Assembly: GCF_051124815.1 (NCBI RefSeq) | Contig: NZ_CP118485.1 | Coordinates: 1,054,001 to 1,118,000, forward strand | Direction of reading: 5' to 3' | Source of the DNA: Azospirillum sp051124815 | Lineage (GTDB): Bacteria; Pseudomonadota; Alphaproteobacteria; Azospirillales; Azospirillaceae | Length of the DNA: 64,000 nucleotides | Shown: positions 25,801 to 34,543 of the stretch, in pieces | Numbering within the stretch: position 1 is the first letter of the stretch | How the letters are laid out: each line of letters begins with the position of its first letter | Translations under genes and position numbers: made by a program | The notes under the pieces: model-generated | The model's input: only the letters and a program-made list of their open reading frames with translations | The model's database searches: none | Told to the model about the DNA's origin: nothing

Positions 25801-26834
25801 CAGGCCACCGCCTCGTTGGTGATGGCGACCAGCCGGCGCAGGCGGTCGCGGGCGCCGCCGCTGTCGATGGCGTCGGCGGCCATCGCCACGCCGTCCTTCA
25901 GCGTCGCGGCCTTGCCGGCCACATGCAGGGCGGCGGCGGCGTTCAGCAGCACGATGTCACGGTAGGGGCTGCGCACCCCGTCGAACAGGGCGTGGATCGC
26001 CTCGGCGTTGACCTGGGCGTCGCCGCCCTTCAGGTCCTCGATGCGGGCGATGGGCAGGCCGGCATCCTCCGGCGTCACCTCGAACACCGTCACCTCGCCG
26101 TCCTTCAACTGGGCGACGGTGGTGGGGCCGGTGGTGGTGATCTCGTCCAGCCCGTCGGAGCCGTGGACGACCCAGGCGGCCTCCGACCCCAGCCGTTTCA
26201 GCACCTGGGCCAGCGGCTCCACCCACTGCTTGGAGAAGACGCCGAGCACCTGCCGCCTGGCCGTCGCCGGGTTGGCAAGCGGACCCAGCAGGTTGAAGAC
26301 GGTGCGGGTGCCGAGCTCGACACGGGTCGGGCCGACGTTGCGCATGGCGAGGTGGTGGCGCGGCGCCATCAGGAAGGCGATCCGGGCATCCCACAGCGCC
26401 TTGCGCACCAGCGCGAAGTCGCAGTCGAGGTTGACGCCAAGCGACCCCAGCACGTCGGCCGCGCCGGACTTGGACGAAATCGCACGGTTGCCGTGCTTGG
26501 CGACCGGCACGCCGCAGGACGACACCACCAGCGCCGCCGCGGTGGATATGTTGTAGGTGCCGGCGCCATCGCCGCCGGTGCCGCAGGTGTCGATGGTGCC
26601 GGGAGGCGCCTCGACCGGGATCGCCTTGGCGCGCATGACGCGGGCGGCGCCGGTGATTTCGTCCACCGTTTCGCCGCGGACGCGCAGCGCCATCAGGAAG
26701 CCGCCCATCTGCGACGGGGTGGCGTTGCCGGACATGATGATGTCGAAGGCGAAGCCGGCCTCGGCCTCGGTCAGTGCGGCGCCGGTGGCGACCTTGCCCA
26801 GGATGGCCTTCATGTCGGACAGATCGCCGCTCAT
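25800..26834 (-). CDS. trpD: Anthranilate phosphoribosyltransferase
   Basis: A 344-residue enzyme joining anthranilate and PRPP. The phosphate-binding DTCGTGGDGAGTYNISTA motif, the KHGNRAISSKSGAADVL segment and the anthranilate-binding NVGPTRVELGTRTVFNLLGPL are all present. It overlaps trpG by four bases and trpC by one. Confidence 0.97.
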   Translation of the reverse strand: MSGDLSDMKAILGKVATGAALTEAEAGFAFDIIMSGNATPSQMGGFLMALRVRGETVDEITGAARVMRAKAIPVEAPPGTIDTCGTGGDGAGTYNISTAAALVVSSCGVPVAKHGNRAISSKSGAADVLGSLGVNLDCDFALVRKALWDARIAFLMAPRHHLAMRNVGPTRVELGTRTVFNLLGPLANPATARRQVLGVFSKQWVEPLAQVLKRLGSEAAWVVHGSDGLDEITTTGPTTVAQLKDGEVTVFEVTPEDAGLPIARIEDLKGGDAQVNAEAIHALFDGVRSPYRDIVLLNAAAALHVAGKAATLKDGVAMAADAIDSGGARDRLRRLVAITNEAVA

Positions 26835-27439
26835 GCCGCGTTCTCCAGGCCCGCGCTTTCCGGGCGGGGATTGGTCAGATCCAGGAAGTTCTGCAGGATC
26901 TTGTGGCCGTGTTCGCTCTCGATGCTCTCGGGATGGAACTGCACGCCGTGGATCGGCAGCTCGCGGTGGGCCAGCGCCATGATGAGGCCGTCGGCGGTCT
27001 CGCCGGTCACTTCCAGGCAGGCGGGCAGCGTCTCGCGCTCGACGATCAGCGAATGGTAGCGGGTGGCGCGGAACGGGCTGGGCAGGCCGGCGAGCACGCC
27101 ACGGCCCTCATGCCGGATATTGTCGACCTTGCCGTGCATCGGGACCGGCGCGCGGATCACCCGGCCGCCGAAGGACTGGCCGATCGACTGGTGGCCCAGG
27201 CAGACGCCCAACAGCGGCAGGCGGGCCTTGGCGGCGGCGTCGATCAGCGGCAGACAGATGCCGGCGCGGTCGGGATCGCAGGGGCCGGGGGACAGCACGA
27301 TGCCGTCGGGGCGCAGGGCCATCGCCTCGTCCACCGTCAGCGCGTCGTTGCGGCGGACCTGCACGTCGGCGCCAAGCTCGCCCAGGTAATGGACGAGGTT
27401 GTAGGTAAAGCTGTCGTAGTTATCGATGAGCAGCAGCAT
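26831..27439 (-). CDS. trpG: Anthranilate synthase glutamine amidotransferase subunit
   Basis: A 202-residue class I amidotransferase providing ammonia to TrpE. The N-terminal LLIDNYDSFTYNLVHYL, the nucleophile loop LLGVCLGHQSIGQSFGG (Cys in CLG) and the catalytic His-Glu pair in GVQFHPESIESEHG are all seen. The start at 27439 begins the homology; the upstream in-frame ATG at 27490 adds 17 unrelated residues. trpE is not in the window. Confidence 0.96.
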   Translation of the reverse strand: MLLLIDNYDSFTYNLVHYLGELGADVQVRRNDALTVDEAMALRPDGIVLSPGPCDPDRAGICLPLIDAAAKARLPLLGVCLGHQSIGQSFGGRVIRAPVPMHGKVDNIRHEGRGVLAGLPSPFRATRYHSLIVERETLPACLEVTGETADGLIMALAHRELPIHGVQFHPESIESEHGHKILQNFLDLTNPRPESAGLENAA

Positions 27440-27551
27440 GCGCCTTCCGCCTTCCACCTGACCGTCGGGGCCGTTCCGGCCCTGTTCCAACGACCGACAC
27501 CCTAGCGGCTGAGGGGGCGGATTTCCAGCCTCCGCGCAGAACTTCGCCGCT

Positions 27552-28007
27552 TCACCGGCAGTCGAGCTGCGGCGGGGTCTTCGGGTCGTCCAGCACGGTG
27601 CCGCGGATGTCGGTCTCCAGCGTCAGGGTGCAGCGGCGGATGTGGCGCGGCAGGTCGGCGGCAAGCGTCGCCTGGGTGTCGCGGTAGCGGCAGACCAGGA
27701 AGACGTTCCGTCGCCGGGCGCCGGTGAACTCCCACACCTGGACGATGCTGCGGCCGCGCCGGACCTCGCGGTCGGGGGCCAGGGTGGCGGGCGAGGCGCT
27801 GGTCATTTCGCTGGCGCGGTCGCCCTCGATCAGGGTGATGCCGGCAAAGCCATGGCTGTCGCGGCCGGGGTAGGGCGACCAGCCGCCGGGGGCGTCGGGC
27901 TGCGCCTGGACCGTCAGGCTGGCCGGGCATTGCAGACCGCCGGCGGCCTGCGCCGGGGCGGCGGCGGCGCTCAGCAGAAGGGCTGCGGTAACAATGATGG
28001 GACGCAT
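27552..28007 (-). CDS. Secreted STY0301-like protein
   Basis: A 151-residue protein with a clear signal peptide (cleavage expected after APAQA, about residue 21). The mature part has Cys near its start, GGWSPY, a central VQVWEFTG, FLVCRYRDTQATL, RHIRRCTLTLE and a C-terminal Cys, a layout that fits the STY0301 family of small exported proteins of unknown function. The four Cys may form two disulfides. Divergent from the polysaccharide deacetylase gene. The family match is from memory of the pattern. Confidence 0.65.
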   Translation of the reverse strand: MRPIIVTAALLLSAAAAPAQAAGGLQCPASLTVQAQPDAPGGWSPYPGRDSHGFAGITLIEGDRASEMTSASPATLAPDREVRRGRSIVQVWEFTGARRRNVFLVCRYRDTQATLAADLPRHIRRCTLTLETDIRGTVLDDPKTPPQLDCR

Positions 28008-28134
28008 CGGGCGAACTCTTCAGGGTGGGCTTGGCCGGGTGGGCGCCGGAGGCTTGCCGCCCCGGCCTTTTGCACCGTTTGGGCGGTTGCGGCGGCGGCG
28101 GCGGGGTGCCACTGTGCGCCGCCCCGGACGCAGG

Positions 28135-29262
28135 ATGGACATCGTCACCATGGCCCGCAAGGCGCCTTTGAAAGTCCGCAAAACGTCGCTTCCCCCCTTT
28201 CTGTCGAACCCCTTCGTTCTGGCCCTGGCCGCGGTCGCCGCGGTGTTCGCCGTGGCGATGGGCGTCGCCACGCTGACCGGTGGACGATCGGGCGGCGAAC
28301 GGGCGCAGCAGGCGCCGGTTCAGCAGGCCGCGGTGCCGCCCGCGCCTCCCCCGGCGCCGGCGCCGCCGGCGGTGAAGGCGGAACCACCGGTCCAGCACGC
28401 CGCTGAGGGGCCGGAACATGCGGTGCCGGAAAAGCCGGCGCAGGATAAGGCCGATGCGCGTCCGCCCGCCACGACGGTGGCGATGCTGCCGCCTCCGGCG
28501 CCCCCGGCCCAGCCGCCGGTGCAGGCCCCGAGCGGCAATGCCGCGCTGTGGCGCAAGAACGCCCTGCCGGCCGACGTGCCGCCGGGCCGGCCGATCATCG
28601 CCATCGTCATCGACGACATGGGACTGGACCGCAAACGCTCGGCGCGGATGGCCGGGCTGCACGGTCCGTTGACCCTGTCCTGGCTGCCCTATGCCCGCGA
28701 CCTGTCGGCCCAATCGAAGGCGGCGCGGGCCAATGGGCATGAGCTGATGCTGCACATGCCGATGGAGCCCAGCGTCAAGGCCGATCCGGGGCCGAACGCC
28801 CTGCTGGTCTCGCTGGACAAGGGCGAGATCGTTAAGCGGTTCCGCGCGGCGCTCGACAGCTTCGACGGCTATGTCGGGGTGAACAACCATATGGGCAGCC
28901 GCTTCACCGCCGACCGGGCGGCGCTGGCCCCGGTGCTGACGGAGCTGCACCGCCGCGGGCTGCTGTGGCTGGACAGCCGGACGACGCCCAACAGCGCCGG
29001 AATCGGGCTCGCGAAGGAGCTGAAGATGCCCTGGGTCGGCCGCGACATCTTCCTCGACAACGAGGAGACGGTGGCGGCGGTGAAGGCCCAGCTTGCCAAG
29101 ACGGAACAGGTGGCAAAGCGGCAGGGCTATGCCGTCGCCATCGGCCACCCCCATGATGCGACAATCGACGCCCTGGCGTCCTGGCTGCCGGATGTGCAAA
29201 AGCGTGGCTTCGTTCTTGTCCCGGTCAGCGCGGTGGTGCGGACGCACCATGCCGGCGGCTGA
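28135..29262 (+). CDS. Divergent polysaccharide deacetylase family protein
   Basis: A 375-residue protein with a cytoplasmic tail, one membrane anchor (FVLALAAVAAVFAVAMGVATL, about residues 20-40), a Pro/Ala-rich periplasmic linker (to about 140) and a NodB-like domain of the divergent type. Domain marks are IAIVIDDMGLDRKRS, MPMEPS, NNHMGSRFT and GLLWLDSRTTP. The family is found next to murein hydrolase genes elsewhere; the substrate is not proven. The ATG at 28135 is chosen because upstream codons are low-complexity; ATG 28150 is also possible. Confidence 0.85.
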   Translation: MDIVTMARKAPLKVRKTSLPPFLSNPFVLALAAVAAVFAVAMGVATLTGGRSGGERAQQAPVQQAAVPPAPPPAPAPPAVKAEPPVQHAAEGPEHAVPEKPAQDKADARPPATTVAMLPPPAPPAQPPVQAPSGNAALWRKNALPADVPPGRPIIAIVIDDMGLDRKRSARMAGLHGPLTLSWLPYARDLSAQSKAARANGHELMLHMPMEPSVKADPGPNALLVSLDKGEIVKRFRAALDSFDGYVGVNNHMGSRFTADRAALAPVLTELHRRGLLWLDSRTTPNSAGIGLAKELKMPWVGRDIFLDNEETVAAVKAQLAKTEQVAKRQGYAVAIGHPHDATIDALASWLPDVQKRGFVLVPVSAVVRTHHAGG

Positions 29263-29283
29263 CCCGACCGAAAGGGGAGCCCC

Positions 29284-29496
29284 GTGACGATGGCCGATGC
29301 ATACAAGGTGGATGGAATGACCTGCGGCGGCTGCGCCCGCTCCGTTTCCAACGCGATCACCAAGGCGGCCCCCGATGCCGCGGTGACCGTCGACCTCGCC
29401 ACCGGCACCGTACTGGTCGATGGCGGCGTGCCGGCCGATGTGGTGCGGCAGGCGGTCGAAGCGGCCGGCTTTGATTTCGGCGGGGCGGCGGCCTGA
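29284..29496 (+). CDS. Heavy-metal-associated domain protein (CopZ-like)
   Basis: A 70-residue single HMA domain with the metal-binding motif GMTCGGCARSV at residues 11-21, the GxTCxxC of copper chaperones. The rest matches the ferredoxin-like fold (VTVDLATGTVLVDG; VRQAVEAAGFDF). The start is GTG with AAAGGGGAG upstream; ATG 29290 is an alternative. No P-type ATPase is adjacent, so the partner must be elsewhere. Confidence 0.85.
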   Translation: MTMADAYKVDGMTCGGCARSVSNAITKAAPDAAVTVDLATGTVLVDGGVPADVVRQAVEAAGFDFGGAAA

Positions 29497-29585
29497 CCGA
29501 TTCTGGTGCGGCGCAACAAAACCATTTTAATAATATGGATATTGCGGCATGCTCGGGACGATGCGATCCGTTCCGCGAGGGTGCG

Positions 29586-29816
29586 ATGCCGCTCTATTCC
29601 TATCGCTGCAAGGCCTGCGACCATGGGTTCGAGACCCTGGTGCGCTCTGGTGAGACTCCCGCCTGCCCGTCCTGTGGCAGCGCCGATTTGAACCGCCAGA
29701 TGTCGAACGTGGCGCCGGAGGGAAAGTCCGGCGCCATCGTCCAGTCCGCCCGCCGGATGGCGGCGAAAGAGGGACATTTCAGCAACTATTCCCGGTCGGA
29801 GCGGCCGAAGGGATAG
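29586..29816 (+). CDS. FmdB-type zinc ribbon protein
   Basis: A 76-residue protein beginning MPLYSYRCKACDHGFE, with two CxxC pairs (CKAC and CPSC) forming a zinc ribbon, then a basic, Ser-rich tail. The family is thought to be regulatory, but its role is undefined. The start at 29586 follows GCGAGGGTGCG and matches family N-termini; an in-frame ATG at 29535 would add 17 residues. An AT-rich stretch at 29520-29545 may hold its promoter. Its end is seven bases from the convergent hydrolase gene. Confidence 0.85.
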   Translation: MPLYSYRCKACDHGFETLVRSGETPACPSCGSADLNRQMSNVAPEGKSGAIVQSARRMAAKEGHFSNYSRSERPKG

Positions 29817-29823
29817 GGCCGAC

Positions 29824-30630
29824 TCAGGCGACTTCGGCGGTCACCGTCGCGGCGATCCACGCCTCTACCCGCTCGGCAGCCGATTGCCAGTCCTGCTCCA
29901 GCATCATCGCGTGGCCCATGCCCGGCATGAACACCGGCTGCGTTCCCAGCGCCGCGGCGGTGGCGACCACCTCGGCGCGGGGGAACAGCAGGTCTTCCTC
30001 CGCGCCCATCACCAGCATCGGCCTGTCGCGCGGCGGCAGGACGGGGAAGGGGATCCAGCCGCCGATGTCCAGCAGCACGCGGCGCGATTCCTCCTGCAGG
30101 TCGCTCTCGTACTTGGCGGCTTCGGCGCGCGGCATCTTGTCGGAGAACATGGCGCGGCGGATGGCGTCGGGGTCGATCGCCTTCTCGCCGAAGGTCATCA
30201 GCATCGACATCTGCTGGAACACGTAGGGCGAGCGCCAGGCCAGCCCCATGGTGGAGGACAGCAGGCCGTAGGGCGGGGCGGACGCCATCAGCACGCCGGC
30301 GGGAAACCGGCGCTTCGCCAGCGCGCGCTGCACCACCATGCCGCCCATGGAATGGCCGATCAGCACCGGCGGGGAGGAGAGACGATCCGCCGCCTCCAGC
30401 ACGTCGTCGACGTAATCGGCGATGCCGAAATCATGCAGCCGGTCGCGCCCCTCGCTGTTGCCATGGCCGCGCAGTGAGACGGCATGGGCTTCCCACCCGC
30501 GCGACGCGAACCAGGGCAGGAACTTGGCATCCCAGATCCAGGCGCCGCTGAAGGCGCCGTGGACGAACAGGAGCGGCGGCGCTTTCGGCGTGCCGGCAGG
30601 GCGGCGGCTGATGATTTCCAGGGTCGACAT
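29824..30630 (-). CDS. Alpha/beta hydrolase
   Basis: A 268-residue alpha/beta-hydrolase-fold enzyme. The oxyanion motif LLFVHGAFSGAWIWD, the nucleophile elbow LIGHSMGGMVVQ (Ser about residue 110), an acid in MGAEEDLLFP and the catalytic His in MPGMGHAMMLEQDW are all present, so it is likely active. Substrate unknown (esterase or lipase-like). The ATG at 30630 begins the homology; a long upstream extension of the frame is rejected. AT-rich DNA with a TTGCATTGCAA palindrome lies upstream. Confidence 0.88.
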   Translation of the reverse strand: MSTLEIISRRPAGTPKAPPLLFVHGAFSGAWIWDAKFLPWFASRGWEAHAVSLRGHGNSEGRDRLHDFGIADYVDDVLEAADRLSSPPVLIGHSMGGMVVQRALAKRRFPAGVLMASAPPYGLLSSTMGLAWRSPYVFQQMSMLMTFGEKAIDPDAIRRAMFSDKMPRAEAAKYESDLQEESRRVLLDIGGWIPFPVLPPRDRPMLVMGAEEDLLFPRAEVVATAAALGTQPVFMPGMGHAMMLEQDWQSAAERVEAWIAATVTAEVA

Positions 30631-30744
30631 CGCATCGCAGGTTGTTGTTTTGCATTGCAATAAGCATGGTGGGCGAACAGGCGGCTGTCCAGCCGCGGGA
30701 CGGGCAACCCTGCCCTGTAAGGGGACTTGAGCCGTTTGACGGCG

Positions 30745-30787
30745 CCGGTGCGGTTTGCGACAGTCCGGACCCGCACTGCAGCACCGG
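30745..30787 (+). promoter_or_regulatory. Mutually exclusive hairpins before the cob operon
   Basis: CCGGTGC (30745-30751) can pair with GCACCGG (30781-30787), which abuts the ribosome binding site GGAGA. Alternatively GTGCGG (30748-30753) pairs with CCGCAC (30770-30775) and frees it. A GGAGACC core like the B12 box lies at 30786-30792. No full cobalamin riboswitch can be recognised. Confidence 0.3.
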
Positions 30788-30796
30788 AGACCGCCC

Positions 30797-31258
30797 GTGC
30801 CGAACCCCCCGGTCCTTGATCCCGCGACGCTGGCCGCCGAAACCGGCGCCACCGACTATCCGCAGCCGTTCCGGGCGCAGGTCGCCGGGAGACACCGGGT
30901 CGTGCTGGGCGATCCGCTGGGCCTCAGCAATTTCGGCGTCAACCTGACCCGGCTGGCGCCCGGCGCCTCGTCGGCTCTCCGCCACTGGCACAGCAAACAG
31001 GACGAGTTCGTCTATGTGGTGGAGGGGGAGCTGACGCTGGTGACCGATGCCGGCGAGACGCTGTTGACCGCCGGCATGTGCGCCGGCTTCCCGCATGGAG
31101 TCGCCGACGGACACCGGCTGATCAACCGCGGCGACCGTCCGGCCAGCTATCTGGAGGTCGGCGACCGCAGCGCCGGCGACGAGATCGACTATTCCGACGA
31201 GGACATGGTCTGGCGCGACGGCGCCTATCGGCATCGCGACGGAACGCCCTGGAAATGA
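30797..31258 (+). CDS. Cupin-domain protein
   Basis: A 153-residue single cupin. Metal-site residues are in HWHSKQDEFVYVVEGELTLV (two His and a Glu) and the second motif is FPHGVADGHRLIN. The start is GTG with GGAGA upstream; a longer frame begins at 30755 without a good site. Its stop overlaps cobU (ATGA), so it is the first gene of the cobalamin operon, but no cupin is known to be required in the pathway. Function unknown. Confidence 0.8.
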   Translation: MPNPPVLDPATLAAETGATDYPQPFRAQVAGRHRVVLGDPLGLSNFGVNLTRLAPGASSALRHWHSKQDEFVYVVEGELTLVTDAGETLLTAGMCAGFPHGVADGHRLINRGDRPASYLEVGDRSAGDEIDYSDEDMVWRDGAYRHRDGTPWK

Positions 31259-31779
31259 GCGCCGATCTGACGCTGGTGCTGGGCGGCGCGCGGTCGGGCA
31301 AGAGCCGCTATGCCGAGGGGCTGGTGACGGCGCTTGGCGGACCGCGCGTCTATATCGCCACCTCGCAGGTGTGGGATTCGGAGATGGCGGAGCGGGTGGC
31401 GAAGCATCGCGACGACCGCGGCCCGGACTGGACGACGGTGGAGGAGCCGCGCGATCTGATCGGGGTCCTGCGTGCCCATGCCGCCGAGGGCACCGGCATC
31501 CTGGTCGATTGCCTGACCCTGTGGCTGACCAACCTGATGATGGCGGAGGCCGACATCGCGGCGGAGAGCGCGGCGCTGGTGGAGCTTCTGCCGACGCTGC
31601 CGGGCCGGGTGGTCCTGGTCTCCAACGAGGTCGGGATGGGCATCGTGCCCGACAACGCACTGGCCCGCCGCTTCCGCGACCATGCCGGGCGCCTGCACCA
31701 ATCCATCGCGGCCGTGGCGCCGCGGGTCGTGCTGACCGTCGCCGGTCTGCCGATGTTCGTGAAGGGGACTCCCGTATGA
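31255..31779 (+). CDS. cobU: Adenosylcobinamide kinase/guanylyltransferase
   Basis: A 174-residue bifunctional enzyme (CobU/CobP) activating cobinamide for nucleotide-loop assembly. The P-loop is VLGGARSGKSRYAE, followed by IATSQVWDSEMAERV, LVDCLTLWLTNL and SNEVGMGIVPDN, all family signatures. The ATG overlaps the upstream cupin stop and the end overlaps cobO by four bases. Confidence 0.95.
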   Translation: MSADLTLVLGGARSGKSRYAEGLVTALGGPRVYIATSQVWDSEMAERVAKHRDDRGPDWTTVEEPRDLIGVLRAHAAEGTGILVDCLTLWLTNLMMAEADIAAESAALVELLPTLPGRVVLVSNEVGMGIVPDNALARRFRDHAGRLHQSIAAVAPRVVLTVAGLPMFVKGTPV

Positions 31780-32390
31780 CTGCCGATACCGACGAGATCA
31801 ACCGCCGCCACGCCGAGAAGATGAAGCGGCGCAAGGCGTTGCAGGAGCGGGCGCTCGCCTCCAAGATTGTGGAGAAGGGCCTGCTGATGGTCCACACCGG
31901 CAAGGGCAAGGGCAAGTCCACCGCCGCCTTCGGCCTGATGATGCGCGCCGTCGGCCACGGCATGCGGGTGGGCATGGTGCAGTTCGTCAAGGGCGCCTGG
32001 TCCACCGGCGAGACGGTGGCGCTGGAGCGTTTCGAGGATCTGGTCGATTTCCACACGATGGGCGAAGGCTTCACCTGGGACACCCAGGACCGTGCCCGCG
32101 ACATCGCCGCCGCCGAGGCCGCCTGGGCCAAGGCCAAGGAGCTGATGGCCGACCCGCGCTATCGCCTGATCGTGCTGGACGAGCTGAACATCGTGCTGCG
32201 CATGGACTATCTGCCGCTGGACGAGGTGCTGGCGACGCTGGCCGCCCGCCGGCCGGACCTGCATGTCTGCATCACCGGCCGCAACGCCAAGCCGGAGCTG
32301 ATCGCCGCCGCCGACCTCGTCACCGAGATGACGCTGGTCAAGCACCCGTTCGAGGCCGGGGTGAAGGCCCAGGCCGGCATCGAGTTCTGA
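31776..32390 (+). CDS. cobO: Cob(I)yrinic acid a,c-diamide adenosyltransferase
   Basis: A 204-residue CobA/BtuR-type ATP:corrinoid adenosyltransferase. The P-loop is VHTGKGKGKSTAAFG (about residue 40), and VQFVKGAW and VLDELNIVLR are conserved. It attaches the adenosyl ligand to cobalt. Starts inside the cobU stop (ATGA) and precedes cobQ by three bases. Confidence 0.96.
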   Translation: MTADTDEINRRHAEKMKRRKALQERALASKIVEKGLLMVHTGKGKGKSTAAFGLMMRAVGHGMRVGMVQFVKGAWSTGETVALERFEDLVDFHTMGEGFTWDTQDRARDIAAAEAAWAKAKELMADPRYRLIVLDELNIVLRMDYLPLDEVLATLAARRPDLHVCITGRNAKPELIAAADLVTEMTLVKHPFEAGVKAQAGIEF

Positions 32391-32393
32391 GCC

Positions 32394-33875
32394 ATGCAAT
32401 CTCGGGCCATGCGGTCTCGCGCGATCATGCTGCAGGGCACCGGCTCCGATGTCGGCAAGTCGCTGCTGGTGGCCGGGCTGTGCCGGGCGCTGGTGCGGCG
32501 CGGGCTGACCGTCCGGCCGTTCAAGCCGCAGAACATGTCCAACAACGCGGCGGTCACGGCCGACGGCGGCGAGATCGGCCGCGCCCAGGCACTGCAGGCG
32601 CGGGCCTGCGGCGTGGCGCCCAGCGTCCACATGAACCCGGTGCTGCTGAAGCCGCAGTCGGACGTGGGAAGCCAAGTGGTGGTGCGCGGCGTGGTGGTCG
32701 GCACCGCGCGGGCCGCCGACTATCAGGCGCGCAAGCGCGAACTGCTGGGCACCGTGCTCGACAGTTTCGAGCAGCTGCGGGGCCAGGCCGACATCGTGGT
32801 GGTGGAGGGCGCCGGCAGCCCGGCGGAGGTCAATCTGCGGGCCGGCGACATCGCCAACATGGGCTTCGCAACGGCCGCCGACGTGCCGGTCTTGCTGGTC
32901 GGCGACATCGACCGCGGCGGCGTGATCGCCAGTCTGGTCGGCACCCACGCACTTCTACCAAGATCTGAACAGGACCGTATTAAGGGCTTTCTCATCAACA
33001 AGTTCCGCGGCGATGTTCGCCTGTTCGATGAAGGGCTGCGGATCATCGAGAACCATACCGGATGGCGCGGGTTCGGCGTGGTGCCCTGGCTGCACGAGGC
33101 GGCGACCCTGCCGGCGGAGGATGCGGTGGCGCTCGACCGGCCGCGAAGGGCCGGTGACGGGGCGCTGCGCGTGGCGGTGCCGATGCTGCCGCACATCGCC
33201 AACTTCGACGATTTCGATCCGCTGGCACAGGAGCCGGGGGTCGCGCTGACCATGGTGCGTGCGGGCCAGCCGCTGCCGGGCGATGCCGATCTGGTGATCC
33301 TGCCCGGCACCAAGACGACGATCGCCGACCTCGCCTTCCTGCGGGCTCAGGGCTGGGACGTCGACCTGCTGGCGCATTGGCGGCGTGGCGGGCGCGTGCT
33401 GGGAATCTGCGGCGGCTATCAGATGCTGGGCCGGCGCATCGCCGATCCGGACGGCATTGAGGGACCGCCGGGTGAGGCCGCGGGGCTCGGCCTGCTGGAT
33501 GTCGAGACGGTGCTGAAAGGGCCGAAGGTGCTGGAGGAGGCTCGCGGCACGGAGCGCCGCAGCGGCGCGGCGGTGGCGGGCTACGAGATGCATATGGGCC
33601 GCACCGAGGGACCGGACCGGGCGCGGCCGATGCTGGAGCTTGCCGGCGGTGTGACGGACGGCGCGGAGTCGGCGGACGGGCGGGTTGCCGGCTGCTATAT
33701 GCACGGTCTGTTCGGCGCAGACGGTTTCCGTGCGGCCTATCTGCGCCGGCTGGGCGGCGACGGGTCGGAACTGGCCTATGGCGTGGCGGTGGAGCGGGCG
33801 CTGGACGCCGTTGCCGACCGGCTGGAAGCCGCGGTCGATGTGGATGGGCTGCTGGCGGTCGCGGAGGGCGCGTAA
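32394..33875 (+). CDS. cobQ: Cobyric acid synthase
   Basis: A 493-residue glutamine-dependent amidase that amidates four carboxyl groups of the corrin ring. The N-terminal dethiobiotin-synthetase-like domain starts with LQGTGSDVGKSLLVAGLCR. The glutaminase domain has its Cys in GICGGYQMLGRR (about residue 338) and a catalytic His in CYMHGLFG. Start ATG 32394; ATG 32409 is an alternative. A terminator follows. Confidence 0.96.
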   Translation: MQSRAMRSRAIMLQGTGSDVGKSLLVAGLCRALVRRGLTVRPFKPQNMSNNAAVTADGGEIGRAQALQARACGVAPSVHMNPVLLKPQSDVGSQVVVRGVVVGTARAADYQARKRELLGTVLDSFEQLRGQADIVVVEGAGSPAEVNLRAGDIANMGFATAADVPVLLVGDIDRGGVIASLVGTHALLPRSEQDRIKGFLINKFRGDVRLFDEGLRIIENHTGWRGFGVVPWLHEAATLPAEDAVALDRPRRAGDGALRVAVPMLPHIANFDDFDPLAQEPGVALTMVRAGQPLPGDADLVILPGTKTTIADLAFLRAQGWDVDLLAHWRRGGRVLGICGGYQMLGRRIADPDGIEGPPGEAAGLGLLDVETVLKGPKVLEEARGTERRSGAAVAGYEMHMGRTEGPDRARPMLELAGGVTDGAESADGRVAGCYMHGLFGADGFRAAYLRRLGGDGSELAYGVAVERALDAVADRLEAAVDVDGLLAVAEGA

Positions 33876-33894
33876 CGGTTCGGCTGGGAAGACT

Positions 33895-33921
33895 GGGCGG
33901 CGGAGTGTCGCCGCCCTCTCT
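33895..33921 (+). terminator. Terminator after cobQ
   Basis: A perfect 8-bp GC stem (33895-33902 with 33909-33916), a six-base loop, then TCTCTC. It separates cobQ from the convergent acetyltransferase gene. Confidence 0.6.
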
Positions 33922-33925
33922 CAAC

Positions 33926-34543
33926 TTACCGGGCCAGCGGAATATGGTCCCCGGCGCTGCGCGGCAGCACGCCGTCCAGGCGCGGGTCGCGGACCTCGCG
34001 GGCGACATGGCGGGTGGGGACGAACCCCATGCTCTGGTAGAGCGGCAGCGCCTTCGGATGGTCGAAGGTGCAGGTGTTGACGACCAGCTTTGTCGCGCCG
34101 CCGTCCCACGCCTTGCGGATGATGGTGTCGAGCAGCCAGGGACCGAGCTTGTGGCCGATGAAATCGGGGATCAGGCCGAAATAGGAAAGATCGGTCTCCT
34201 GCGTCCGCCGGTCCAATTCGCCATAGCCGGCGGGCGTGCCGTCGACATACAGCACCCAGACCTCCACCAGCGGATCGTGGATCGACCGCTCCAGCTCCTT
34301 GCGCGGCATACGGCGGCGTTCGTGCCACAGCCAGGGTTCGCCCACCGTGTCGTACAGGTGCCGATAGAAGGACCATGTCGGCGGATTGGCCCGCACCAGG
34401 GAGAGGTTGCCGGCCGGCTGGCGCACGGGCGCATGCGTCGGCGGCGCCTTCATCTCCAGATAGGTGACGATCACCGGCAGGAGGCCGGGCCGGCTGGCGG
34501 CGGGTACGGCGGGGCGGGTCAGGGAGAAGGGTTGGTCAGCCAT
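33926..34543 (-). CDS. GNAT-family N-acetyltransferase
   Basis: A 205-residue acetyltransferase. The segment WVLYVDGTPAGYGELDRR, LSYFGLIPDFIGHKLGPWLL (acetyl-CoA motif A) and LPLYQSMGFVPTRH mark the GNAT fold. Substrate unknown. Its start lies 25 bases inside the upstream acetyltransferase gene, so the two are probably co-translated paralogues of distant relation. Confidence 0.85.
   Translation of the reverse strand: MADQPFSLTRPAVPAASRPGLLPVIVTYLEMKAPPTHAPVRQPAGNLSLVRANPPTWSFYRHLYDTVGEPWLWHERRRMPRKELERSIHDPLVEVWVLYVDGTPAGYGELDRRTQETDLSYFGLIPDFIGHKLGPWLLDTIIRKAWDGGATKLVVNTCTFDHPKALPLYQSMGFVPTRHVAREVRDPRLDGVLPRSAGDHIPLAR

Noticed and set aside
30745..30800. A complete cobalamin riboswitch
   Set aside because: Only a seven-base B12-box core and simple hairpins are seen; the multi-stem core could not be matched by eye, so it is listed only as a possible control region.
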